This document shows, in pieces, positions 50,731-58,177 of a stretch of 64,000 nt of DNA (the first letter of the stretch is position 1; each line of letters starts with the position of its first letter). Made by a program: the position numbers and the translations under genes. Source of the DNA: Caulobacter sp. FWC2 (GTDB lineage: Bacteria > Pseudomonadota > Alphaproteobacteria > Caulobacterales > Caulobacteraceae); NCBI RefSeq assembly GCF_002742625.1, contig NZ_PEBF01000001.1, positions 4,836,001 to 4,900,000 of the forward strand. The letters are read 5' to 3'. The notes beneath the pieces are model-generated. The model ran no database searches. It saw nothing but the letters and a program-made list of their open reading frames with translations, and was not told where the DNA came from.

Positions 50731-51741
50731 GTGGGCACCAGCGGAAAAATCGTCGCGATCGCCAGCCACCTGCCCGAGCAGGTGCTGAGCAACGACGACC
50801 TGGCCGCCCTTTATCCCAGCTGGCCGGCCGACAAGATCCTCGACAAGACCGGCGTCCAGACCCGCCGCATCGCCGCCCCCGGCGAGACCGCGGTCGACCT
50901 GGCGGAGGCCGCCGCCAAGGCGCTGTTCGCCCAGGGCCGGGTATCGCCGAGCGACATCGACTACCTGCTGTTCTGCACCCAGGCGCCGGATCACATCCTG
51001 CCGACCTCGGCCTGCATCCTGCAGCAGCGGCTGGGCCTGCGCACCGACATCGGCGCGCTGGACTTCAACCTGGGCTGCTCGGGCTTCGTCTACGGCCTGT
51101 CCATGGCCCAGGCCCTGATCGCCAGCGGCCAGGCGCGGCGCGTGCTGCTGCTGACCGCCGACACCTATTCCAAGCTGATCCACCCGATGGATCGCGGCGT
51201 GCGCAGCCTGTTCGGCGACGGCGCGGCCGCCACCCTGATCGAGGCCGTCGAGACCGATGCGCCGGCCCTGGGCCCCTTCGTGTTCGGCACGGACGGATCG
51301 GGGGCCGAGAACCTGATCGTCCCGGCCGGAGGCTTCCGCCAGCCGCGCACGGCGGAGACGGCCGTGGTCACCGAGGACGCCTCGGGCAACCTGCGCTCGG
51401 CCGACCATCTCTACATGAACGGCGCGGCGATCATGACCTTCACCCTGGGCGCGGTCCCGGCGGCGATCGACAAGCTGCTGGCCCGCGCCGGCGCTGCGCT
51501 GGACGACTACGACGCGGTGGTGCTGCACCAGGCCAGCGCCTTCATCCTGGACCGCCTGCGCCGCAAGCTGGCCGTGCCCGAGGACCGCTTCGTGGTGGCC
51601 CTGCGCGACTGGGGCAACACCGTCTCGTCCACCATTCCCATGGCGCTGGAGCCGCTGGTCAGGGACGGGCGTGCGCGCCGCGTCCTGCTGGTCGGCTTCG
51701 GCGTCGGCTATTCCTGGGCCGCCGCCCAGGCCCTTCTCTAG
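50731..51741 (+). CDS. 3-oxoacyl-ACP synthase III (FabH-like), first copy
   Basis: 336 residues. The KAS III triad is intact: Cys116 in FNLGCSGFVYG, His266 in VLHQASAF and Asn296 in WGNTVSSTIP, so it should catalyse decarboxylative condensation of malonyl-ACP with a short acyl-CoA or related primer. A GTG start follows a GAGGAG site. ACP begins 10 bp downstream. It is only moderately similar to the second copy in the same operon, so the two probably differ in primer or step. Confidence 0.9.
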   Translation: MGTSGKIVAIASHLPEQVLSNDDLAALYPSWPADKILDKTGVQTRRIAAPGETAVDLAEAAAKALFAQGRVSPSDIDYLLFCTQAPDHILPTSACILQQRLGLRTDIGALDFNLGCSGFVYGLSMAQALIASGQARRVLLLTADTYSKLIHPMDRGVRSLFGDGAAATLIEAVETDAPALGPFVFGTDGSGAENLIVPAGGFRQPRTAETAVVTEDASGNLRSADHLYMNGAAIMTFTLGAVPAAIDKLLARAGAALDDYDAVVLHQASAFILDRLRRKLAVPEDRFVVALRDWGNTVSSTIPMALEPLVRDGRARRVLLVGFGVGYSWAAAQALL

Positions 51742-51751
51742 GAGCACAGCA

Positions 51752-51976
51752 ATGCAGACCCTGTACGCCGGCCTGGCCGAGATCTTCGAGATCGACACCG
51801 CCGAAGTGACCGCCGACACCGTCCTGGCCAACCACAACTGGGACTCGCTGGCCATCGTCTCGACCATCGCCCTGGTCGACGAGATCTGCGGCGAGCTGCT
51901 GGACGGCGCGGCCCTGGCCGAGTGCGTCACGGTCAGCGACATCGCCGCCCTGATCCCGCAGGCCAAGGCGGCCTGA
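51752..51976 (+). CDS. Acyl carrier protein
   Basis: 74 residues. The phosphopantetheine attachment serine is Ser32 in NWDSLAIVS; helix II carries the acidic residues expected to contact partner enzymes (LVDEICGELLDG). It is too divergent from the housekeeping ACP (normally DSLDTVE) to be the fatty-acid one, and it sits between two KAS III genes, so it is a dedicated carrier. Intergenic gaps of 10 and 2 bp show tight co-expression. The GGAGCACAGC ribosome region precedes the ATG. Confidence 0.92.
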   Translation: MQTLYAGLAEIFEIDTAEVTADTVLANHNWDSLAIVSTIALVDEICGELLDGAALAECVTVSDIAALIPQAKAA

Positions 51977-51978
51977 TC

Positions 51979-53067
51979 ATGACGACCACGGCGCCTGCCT
52001 CGCCTGCCAGCGACTCTGAAAAGGGGGGCCGCCGTCGGGGCGGCTACGCCCTGTCCGGCGTCGCCCTGCGCGGCGTGGTCTGCGCCGTGCCCGGTCCGCC
52101 GATCCCCAATTCGGTGATCGCCCAGACCCTGGGCGACCAGGCCGTCGCCGACGTCGTCAAGATGGTCGGGGTCGAGACCCGTCACTGGGCCGCGCCGACC
52201 CAAACCAGCGCCGACCTCTGCGCCGCCGCCGCCGAGCGGCTGCTGGAACGGCTGGGCTGGGCGCCCGACAGCATCGACGCGCTGATCTTCGTCACCCAAA
52301 CACCCGATCATCCGCTGCCCGCCAGCGCCTGCCTGCTGCACGGCCGCCTGAAGCTGGCCAACGACTGCCAGGCCTTCGACGTCAATCTGGGCTGCTCGGG
52401 CTATGTCTACGGCCTGTGGCTGGCGTCCAGCCTGATCCAGAGCGGCTGCCAGCGCGTGCTGCTGCTGGCCGGCGAGACCAGCAGCCGCCTGGTCGATCCC
52501 AGCGATCGCGGCACGGCCGTGCTGTTCGGCGACGCCGGCTCGGCCTCGGCGCTGGAGCACGACCCCGCCGCGTCGGCCATGAACTTCCGCATGGGCACGG
52601 ACGGCGCCGGCGCGGGCGCGCTGATGGTGCCGCAGGGCGGCTTCCGCCCCGTCGATCCCGACCGCGCCTTCACCCTGGACCCGACCCGCCTGCACATGGA
52701 CGGGGGCGAGGTGTTCACCTTCACCCTGCGCGAAGTGCCCAAGCTGGTGGCCGCCACCCTGGCCGACGCGGGCATCACCGGTGACAAGGTCGACGCCTAC
52801 CTGCTGCACCAGGCCAACCGCTTCATGCTGCGCCATATCGGCAAGAAGATCGGCGCCACGGACACCGACCGTCTGCCGATCAATATCGACCGCTATGGCA
52901 ACACCAGTTCAGCGACCATACCCCTGCTGCTGGCCGACGACATGGCCCGGCGCCTGACCACGGGCTCGGCCCAGCTGATGCTGGTCGGCTTCGGCGTCGG
53001 CCTGTCGTGGGGCGCGGTGCTGGCCGAGTTCGGCCCCCTGGCCTGCGCCGAAGTGATCGCCGCATGA
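51979..53067 (+). CDS. 3-oxoacyl-ACP synthase III (FabH-like), second copy
   Basis: 362 residues, with a ~20-residue Ser/Gly/Arg-rich N-terminal extension. The triad is intact: Cys139 in VNLGCSGYVYG, His277 in LLHQAN and Asn308 in YGNTSSATIP. It begins two bases after the ACP stop and its own stop overlaps the SDR start by ATGA. Two complete KAS III enzymes in one operon suggest either two successive condensations or two different primers. A heterodimer is another possibility, but both keep the catalytic residues. Confidence 0.9.
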   Translation: MTTTAPASPASDSEKGGRRRGGYALSGVALRGVVCAVPGPPIPNSVIAQTLGDQAVADVVKMVGVETRHWAAPTQTSADLCAAAAERLLERLGWAPDSIDALIFVTQTPDHPLPASACLLHGRLKLANDCQAFDVNLGCSGYVYGLWLASSLIQSGCQRVLLLAGETSSRLVDPSDRGTAVLFGDAGSASALEHDPAASAMNFRMGTDGAGAGALMVPQGGFRPVDPDRAFTLDPTRLHMDGGEVFTFTLREVPKLVAATLADAGITGDKVDAYLLHQANRFMLRHIGKKIGATDTDRLPINIDRYGNTSSATIPLLLADDMARRLTTGSAQLMLVGFGVGLSWGAVLAEFGPLACAEVIAA

Positions 53068-53825
53068 CCTTTTCGCCAGACGCCCTAAAGGACCGGACCA
53101 TCCTGGTCACCGGCGCCTCCTCAGGGCTGGGCCGCGCCACCGCAGCCCTGATCGCCCAATGCGGCGGCCGGGTGATCGCCACCGGCCGCGACGAGGCCCG
53201 CCTGACCGCCACGATCGAGAGCCTGGCCGGCGAGGGCCACACCGCCTTCGCCGCCGAGCTGAACGACGCCGACGCAGTCGCTGATCGGATCAGCGCCATC
53301 GCCACCGAGGCCGGCGGCCTGGACGGCGTCTTCCATTCGGCGGGCAGCGAGCTGATCCTGCCGGCCCGCCTGACCAAGGCCAAGCAGATCGACGGCGTGT
53401 TCGGGGCGGCGGTGCATGGCGCCCTGGGCCTGGGCCGCGCGGCCGGCAAGGCCAATGTGATGAAGGCCGGCGCGTCGATCGTGCTGATGTCCTCGGCCTC
53501 GGCCCAGCGCGGTCGCGCCGGCATGATGGCCTATTCCGCCGCCAAGGCCGCGATCGAGGGCCTGACCCGGTCGCTGGCCTGCGAGCTGGCCCCCAAGGAC
53601 ATCCGCGTCAACGCCATCGCCGCCGGCGGGGTCGAGACCGAGATGCACGCCCGCCTGGCGCGCGGCCTCTCCGACGCCGGCATGAGCGCCTATGAGGCCC
53701 AGCACCCGCTGGGCTTTGGCCAACCGGACGATGTGGCTTCGGCCGCCGTGTTCCTGCTGTCGCCCGCCGCCCGCTGGGTGACCGGCGCGGTGTGGGCCGT
53801 CGACGGCGGCTACCTGGCCAGCTGA
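53064..53825 (+). CDS. SDR-family oxidoreductase, probable 3-oxoacyl-ACP reductase
   Basis: 253 residues. Nucleotide motif TGASSGLG (residues 16-23), the Arg-bearing ATGRDEARL that suggests NADPH, catalytic Ser in LMSSASAQRG and the YxxxK pair in AYSAAKAA. The C-terminal WVTGAVWAVDGGYLAS is typical of FabG-like proteins. In this operon it would reduce the 3-ketoacyl-ACP made by the KAS III enzymes to the 3-hydroxyacyl form. A role on a keto-sugar cannot be excluded from sequence. Confidence 0.85.
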   Translation: MTFSPDALKDRTILVTGASSGLGRATAALIAQCGGRVIATGRDEARLTATIESLAGEGHTAFAAELNDADAVADRISAIATEAGGLDGVFHSAGSELILPARLTKAKQIDGVFGAAVHGALGLGRAAGKANVMKAGASIVLMSSASAQRGRAGMMAYSAAKAAIEGLTRSLACELAPKDIRVNAIAAGGVETEMHARLARGLSDAGMSAYEAQHPLGFGQPDDVASAAVFLLSPAARWVTGAVWAVDGGYLAS

Positions 53826-53838
53826 GGGATTTGGCGCG

Positions 53839-54459
53839 ATGACGGACTATGTGCTGGTCGGCGGCGGGGCCTTCGCCCGCGAGATTCACGACTGGTTCGC
53901 TCCGGGCCTCTCCGGCGGCGACCGCTTCGTCGGCTATCTGGACGACGGCGACCAGCCGATGGCCGCCTTCGGCCGCGACCTGCCACAGCTGGGCGACACC
54001 ACGGCCTACGCCCTCGCACCCAACCAGCGCCTGGTGATGGCCGTCGGCGATCCGGCCGGCAAGGTCGCCCTGGCCGGACGGCTGGGCGGCCCGCAAGCCT
54101 TCGCCACCCTGATCCACCCCCGCGCCTGGGTCTCGGCCTCGGCCGGGCTGGGCCACGGCGCCGTGGTCGGTCCGTTCACGGACGTCTCGGCCGACAGCAA
54201 GGCCGGCGACCTGCTGACCCTCAACGCCTATTCCAGCCTGGGCCACGACGTCGCCGTCGGCGACTTCGTCACCCTCAGCGGCTATGTCGACCTGACCGGC
54301 GGGGTGACGGTCGGCGACCGCAGCTTCTTCGGCTCGGGCGCGCGGGTGCTCCCAAGGCTGACCATCGGCGCCGGCTGCATGGTCGGGGCCGGCGCGGTCG
54401 TGGTGCGCGGCTGCGAGGACGGGGTGACGCTTTACGCGGCGCCGGCGAGGCGGCTTTGA
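53839..54459 (+). CDS. NeuD/PglD-family sugar N-acyltransferase
   Basis: 206 residues. An N-terminal Rossmann-like domain (YVLVGGGAFAREIHDW) is followed by a left-handed beta-helix of hexapeptide repeats (GAVVGPFTDVSADSKAGD and onward). The catalytic His of PglD corresponds to His136 in SLGHDV. Such enzymes transfer an acetyl or acyl group to the amino group of a UDP- or dTDP-amino sugar. Given the ACP upstream, the donor here may be an acyl-ACP rather than acetyl-CoA. Its stop overlaps the Rieske start. Confidence 0.88.
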   Translation: MTDYVLVGGGAFAREIHDWFAPGLSGGDRFVGYLDDGDQPMAAFGRDLPQLGDTTAYALAPNQRLVMAVGDPAGKVALAGRLGGPQAFATLIHPRAWVSASAGLGHGAVVGPFTDVSADSKAGDLLTLNAYSSLGHDVAVGDFVTLSGYVDLTGGVTVGDRSFFGSGARVLPRLTIGAGCMVGAGAVVVRGCEDGVTLYAAPARRL

Positions 54460-55481
54460 GTCCCCTCGACCAGACCCTGCTGACCACCTGGTGGCACCTG
54501 GTCGCCCACCGGAGCGAGCTGGCCGAGTCGGGCGCCTTCCTGCGGCTGGACTGGGCCCTGGGCGACCTCGTTCTGCACAATGACGAAGGCCAGATCATCG
54601 CCTTCGACAATGTCTGCCCGCATCGCGGCGCGCGGTTCTTCGTCGAGGACCATGGCGTCGGCCGGGCCGTCTGCCCCTATCACGGCTGGAGCTATCGCGG
54701 CGGCCAGGTCCGCGTGCCCCTGGCCAAGACCTTCCCGCCCGGCGCCCTGGACAAGGTCGGCCTGCGCCGCTTCCAGACCGCCTGGTGCGGCGACTTCCTC
54801 TTTGTCGGGATCGAGCCCGCGCAGGACCTGCCAACCCAGCTGGCCGGCGCCTTCGCCCCGCTGGCCGAGGTCTCGACCCGGATCGCCGGCCGCCGCGACT
54901 TCAACGCCTTCGAATTCCAGTCCGACTGGCGCGTGGCGGTCGAGAACGCCCTGGAGAGCGACCACGTCAATCCGGTCCATCCGCGCACCCTGGCGCCGCT
55001 GGGCCTGCAGGATGACGCGATCGTCTTCGACGGCCCCAACACCACCTATGCCGCCCACATCACCGACAGCCGCACCCTGCGCGGGCTGAAGACGATGGGC
55101 CGGTTCTTCGAGGCCGAGGGCGCCTATCGGGGCTACTGGACGATCTACGTCTTCCCATTCGCCATGGTCTCCTCGACCTTCGGCTATTCCTATTCGCTGC
55201 AGACCTTCCTGCCATCGGCCACGCCGCACCGCGCCCACTTCTGCAGCCGGCAGCTGGCCGGCAAGGTGAAGCCCGGCTACGAGGCCGCCGTCGCGGCGTT
55301 CCTCGACTCCAGCGCCCGGGTCAACCGCCAGATCTTCGACGAGGATCATGCGATCTGCGCCCGCGTCAGCCCGCACTACGACCTGACCTCCGCCGACCGG
55401 GTGTTCTCGCCCGGTGAAGCCCGCGTCGCCCGCCTGCACGCGATCCTGACGGCGATGACCAACCAAGAGGACCTGCCCTGA
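54456..55481 (+). CDS. Rieske [2Fe-2S] non-heme iron oxygenase, alpha-subunit type
   Basis: 341 residues. Rieske ligands are visible: CPHRG (Cys54, His56) and CPYHGW (Cys73, His76). The mononuclear iron site matches NALESDHVNPVH, with two histidines and an upstream acidic residue that can bridge to the Rieske centre. Such enzymes hydroxylate, demethylate or desaturate a substrate using electrons from a reductase encoded elsewhere. The start is a TTG forming a TTGA overlap with the acyltransferase stop, and its own stop overlaps the glycosyltransferase start (TGATG). The likely target is the acyl chain or the sugar made by this operon. Confidence 0.88.
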   Translation: MSPLDQTLLTTWWHLVAHRSELAESGAFLRLDWALGDLVLHNDEGQIIAFDNVCPHRGARFFVEDHGVGRAVCPYHGWSYRGGQVRVPLAKTFPPGALDKVGLRRFQTAWCGDFLFVGIEPAQDLPTQLAGAFAPLAEVSTRIAGRRDFNAFEFQSDWRVAVENALESDHVNPVHPRTLAPLGLQDDAIVFDGPNTTYAAHITDSRTLRGLKTMGRFFEAEGAYRGYWTIYVFPFAMVSSTFGYSYSLQTFLPSATPHRAHFCSRQLAGKVKPGYEAAVAAFLDSSARVNRQIFDEDHAICARVSPHYDLTSADRVFSPGEARVARLHAILTAMTNQEDLP

Positions 55482-56929
55482 TGGCCCTGTTCGATTTCCT
55501 TCAGGAAGGCGCTCAAGAGCGGTACCTGCCGTCGATCAAGATCATCGCCGATCGCTGGGACATCATGCTGGGCGAGAACGCTCTGGATGGCGTCGACGAC
55601 TACACCTTCGTCGAGGAGGTGATCAGCCTGCTGGAAAGCGGCCGCTACACGCCCGACATCATCCTGCAGGTGATCTCCGACCTGGGCTCGATCGCCTGGT
55701 GGCGCGGCCCGCACCTGGGCGACGCCCACGCCGGACGCGTCGCGGCCCTGGCGCGCCGCCTGCACCTGAGCAGCGCCGACGCCCTGACCCTGCCGCCGCG
55801 CGACATTCCCCTGGGCGCCGTGCGAGAGGCGCATGTGGTCTTCGCCGGCGACCTGATGGGCCCCTTCCACTCGCCCTCGCGCGGCGCGATCGACTATGTC
55901 GCCGCCCTGGCCATGGACCCGACCATCACCCGGATCGACCTGCACCACGGCGGCGAGACCCTCTCGGCCAACATGCAGGCCTATATTGACGAGCGCCTGG
56001 GCCACATCCCCCACGAGCGCGGCGTGCGGCTGATCTCCACGGTCGAGAACCCCGACTATCTGGTCGACGCAATCCGCAAGGGACCGAGCACCTATCACTT
56101 CTGGTGCGAGCCGATCATGGCCCCGCAGATCACCATCGCCAGCCGCCTGGGCCCGACGGTGATGTTCACCTGCGGCGACGAGCCCCCGCCGCAGTACGCC
56201 GACGTCTTCTGGTACTTTCACGAGCCCCAGCACATGGCGCCGATCTGGAAACGCCGGGGCGCGCCGGCCAGCTATATCCGCAACTACGTCCAGAGCCTGT
56301 CGGGCCCGTTCTATGACGAGGGTCCGCCCGCCCCGCGCGCCCGTTCCGAGGTCGGCTTGCCGCAGGACGCCTTCGTCATCGCCACGGTCGGCAACCGCCT
56401 GGCGGTCGACCTGGACGAGACCTTCGTCACCGGGATCGAGAAGATCCTGCGCGACCGGCCCAACGTCATCTGGCTGGTGGTGGGCGGCCTGCCCGACAAC
56501 CTGCTGAACGCCTGCGAGACGATCCTCGGCGACCAGTTCCACTACATCTACCAGGACCAGGAACTGGCCCGGCTGATGACCACGGTCGACGTGTTCGCCA
56601 ACCCGTTCCGCCAGGGCGGCGGCAACAGCGCCATGATCGCCCTGACGGCCGGCGCGGTGCTGCTGACCACCAATGACGGCGACGTCGCCTCCATGGCCCC
56701 GCACGACCATCGCGCCAAGGATCCCGAGGACTATTTCGCCCGCCTGGCGACGCTGATCGACACGCCCGGGGCCCTGGACGACTGGCGGGGCCCGCAGCAG
56801 GAACGCCGCCGGCTGATGAACGACCAGACCCACTTCCTCAGCGCGCTGAAGGCCATGGTCGACCTGGCCCACCAGCGCTTCGAAGCCCGCCAGGGCCGCA
56901 CCCTGACCTCGGTGGTCAACGAGGGGTGA
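55481..56929 (+). CDS. GT-B glycosyltransferase, group 1-like
   Basis: 482 residues. The C-terminal nucleotide-sugar domain shows VIATVGNRLAVDLDETFVTGIEKIL in pieces, VIWLVVGGLPDN, and the donor-binding VFANPFRQGGGNSAMIALTAGAVLLTTNDGD, with Glu/Asn positions typical of GT-B folds. The N-terminal ~110 residues (ALFDFLQEGAQERYLPSIKI) form a helical region I do not recognise. HHGGETLSANM begins the acceptor domain. No membrane segment is present. As last gene of the operon it probably transfers the finished acylated amino sugar to a glycan or protein. Confidence 0.85.
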   Translation: MALFDFLQEGAQERYLPSIKIIADRWDIMLGENALDGVDDYTFVEEVISLLESGRYTPDIILQVISDLGSIAWWRGPHLGDAHAGRVAALARRLHLSSADALTLPPRDIPLGAVREAHVVFAGDLMGPFHSPSRGAIDYVAALAMDPTITRIDLHHGGETLSANMQAYIDERLGHIPHERGVRLISTVENPDYLVDAIRKGPSTYHFWCEPIMAPQITIASRLGPTVMFTCGDEPPPQYADVFWYFHEPQHMAPIWKRRGAPASYIRNYVQSLSGPFYDEGPPAPRARSEVGLPQDAFVIATVGNRLAVDLDETFVTGIEKILRDRPNVIWLVVGGLPDNLLNACETILGDQFHYIYQDQELARLMTTVDVFANPFRQGGGNSAMIALTAGAVLLTTNDGDVASMAPHDHRAKDPEDYFARLATLIDTPGALDDWRGPQQERRRLMNDQTHFLSALKAMVDLAHQRFEARQGRTLTSVVNEG

Positions 56930-56976
56930 GGGGCGATCGCCTTCCGCTGAGCCGTCGGACCGCTTAGCGTCGGCGC

Positions 56977-58137
56977 ATGGCGGATTGGGGACTCCTTTTC
57001 GGATGGCGGACGGCGCTGCTCGGCGTCGCGATCCTGCAATGCGTGCTGCTGGCCGGCGCCCTGGCGCGGAGCGGGCCCAACCGGGCGGCCAACCGCTTCC
57101 TCGCGGTCGCCCTGGTGGTCGTCGCCGGGATGCTGACGCCCTATGCGATCGGTTTCGCCGGCGCCTATGACCGTTTCCGCTGGCTGACCTTCGCCCCGTT
57201 CGCCATTCCCCTGGCGTTCGGGCCGCTGCTGTACGGCTACGCCCACGCGCTGGCGGACGGGACGGCGCCGCGTCGGATGCGGCTGCACCTGCTGCCCGCC
57301 CTCGCCCAGTTCGCCTATCTGGCCTTGTGTTTCCTGATCCCCGGGGACGCCAAGTGGGCGTGGTACACGGGCGGGCACCGCGCCATCGTCTCGCCCGTGC
57401 TGGACGTGATGGGCCTGGTGAGCCTGGCGGCCTATGCCTACGCCATCGGCGGGCTCTTGCGGCGTCAGCGCAAGCGGCTGGCCGACCACCGCAGCGACGA
57501 CGAGCGCTTCTCGGCCCACTGGCTGGGTCGGGTCCTGACGGTGATCCTGGCGGGCCTGGGCCTGAAGGCCGGCTTCTGGCTGTGGTCGCTGATCGCGGGC
57601 GGGATCGACTTCTTCCAGGAGACCGGCCTGTACCTGGCCCTGGCCGGGGTCGGCGTCTATCTGGGCGTAGCCGGCTGGCGACAGGCCGCGCTTCCCGTGC
57701 CCTTGGCCGCCTCGGACCCGATCAGCGCAGAACAGGAGCCCTCGCGCTCCCCCGACTGGCCGTCCATCGCCGCCGAGATCGCCGACCGCACCCGCGACGC
57801 CGGCTGGTGGCGCGAGCCGGACCTGTCGCTGGCGCGCCTGTCCCGGCTTCTGGGCACCAACAACGGCCGCCTGTCACGGGCCATCAATCTGGGCCTGGGC
57901 GTGAACTTCTCCAACTTCGTCAACGGGCTGCGGGCCGAGGGCGTGGCGCGGGCGCTGGAGGCCGGTTCCGACGACGACCTGCTGAGCCTGGCGCTGGACA
58001 TGGGTTTCGCCTCCAAGGCCAGCTTCAACCGCGCCTTCAAGGCCCGGTTCGGCGTCTCGCCCTCGCGGTACCGGCGGCAGGTCTCAGATCCTGCCTTTCT
58101 GCCGGCCGACGCGGAAATGAGGCGCGCCGCGCCGTGA
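56977..58137 (+). CDS. AraC-family regulator with seven-helix membrane domain
   Basis: 386 residues. Residues 1-235 hold about seven membrane segments (GVAILQCVLLAGALA, FLAVALVVVAGMLTPYAIGF, FAPFAIPLAFGPLLYGYAHAL, LLPALAQFAYLALCFLI and more). The C-terminal ~110 residues are an AraC HTH with LARLSRLLGTNNGRLSRAINL and LSLALDMGFASKASFNRAFKARFGVSP. The design matches the protein at 19.7-20.8 kb, although the HTH sequences differ. A secreted S41-type protease gene follows 40 bp downstream. Confidence 0.87.
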   Translation: MADWGLLFGWRTALLGVAILQCVLLAGALARSGPNRAANRFLAVALVVVAGMLTPYAIGFAGAYDRFRWLTFAPFAIPLAFGPLLYGYAHALADGTAPRRMRLHLLPALAQFAYLALCFLIPGDAKWAWYTGGHRAIVSPVLDVMGLVSLAAYAYAIGGLLRRQRKRLADHRSDDERFSAHWLGRVLTVILAGLGLKAGFWLWSLIAGGIDFFQETGLYLALAGVGVYLGVAGWRQAALPVPLAASDPISAEQEPSRSPDWPSIAAEIADRTRDAGWWREPDLSLARLSRLLGTNNGRLSRAINLGLGVNFSNFVNGLRAEGVARALEAGSDDDLLSLALDMGFASKASFNRAFKARFGVSPSRYRRQVSDPAFLPADAEMRRAAP

Positions 58138-58177
58138 GCCGAGGCATGGGCTGGGCTCCGTTCGTGAGGATCCCTCC

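Noticed and set aside
50668..52836. 722-codon minus-strand frame opposite the KAS III genes
   Set aside because: Antisense shadow without conserved motifs; the plus strand has three well-defined proteins here.
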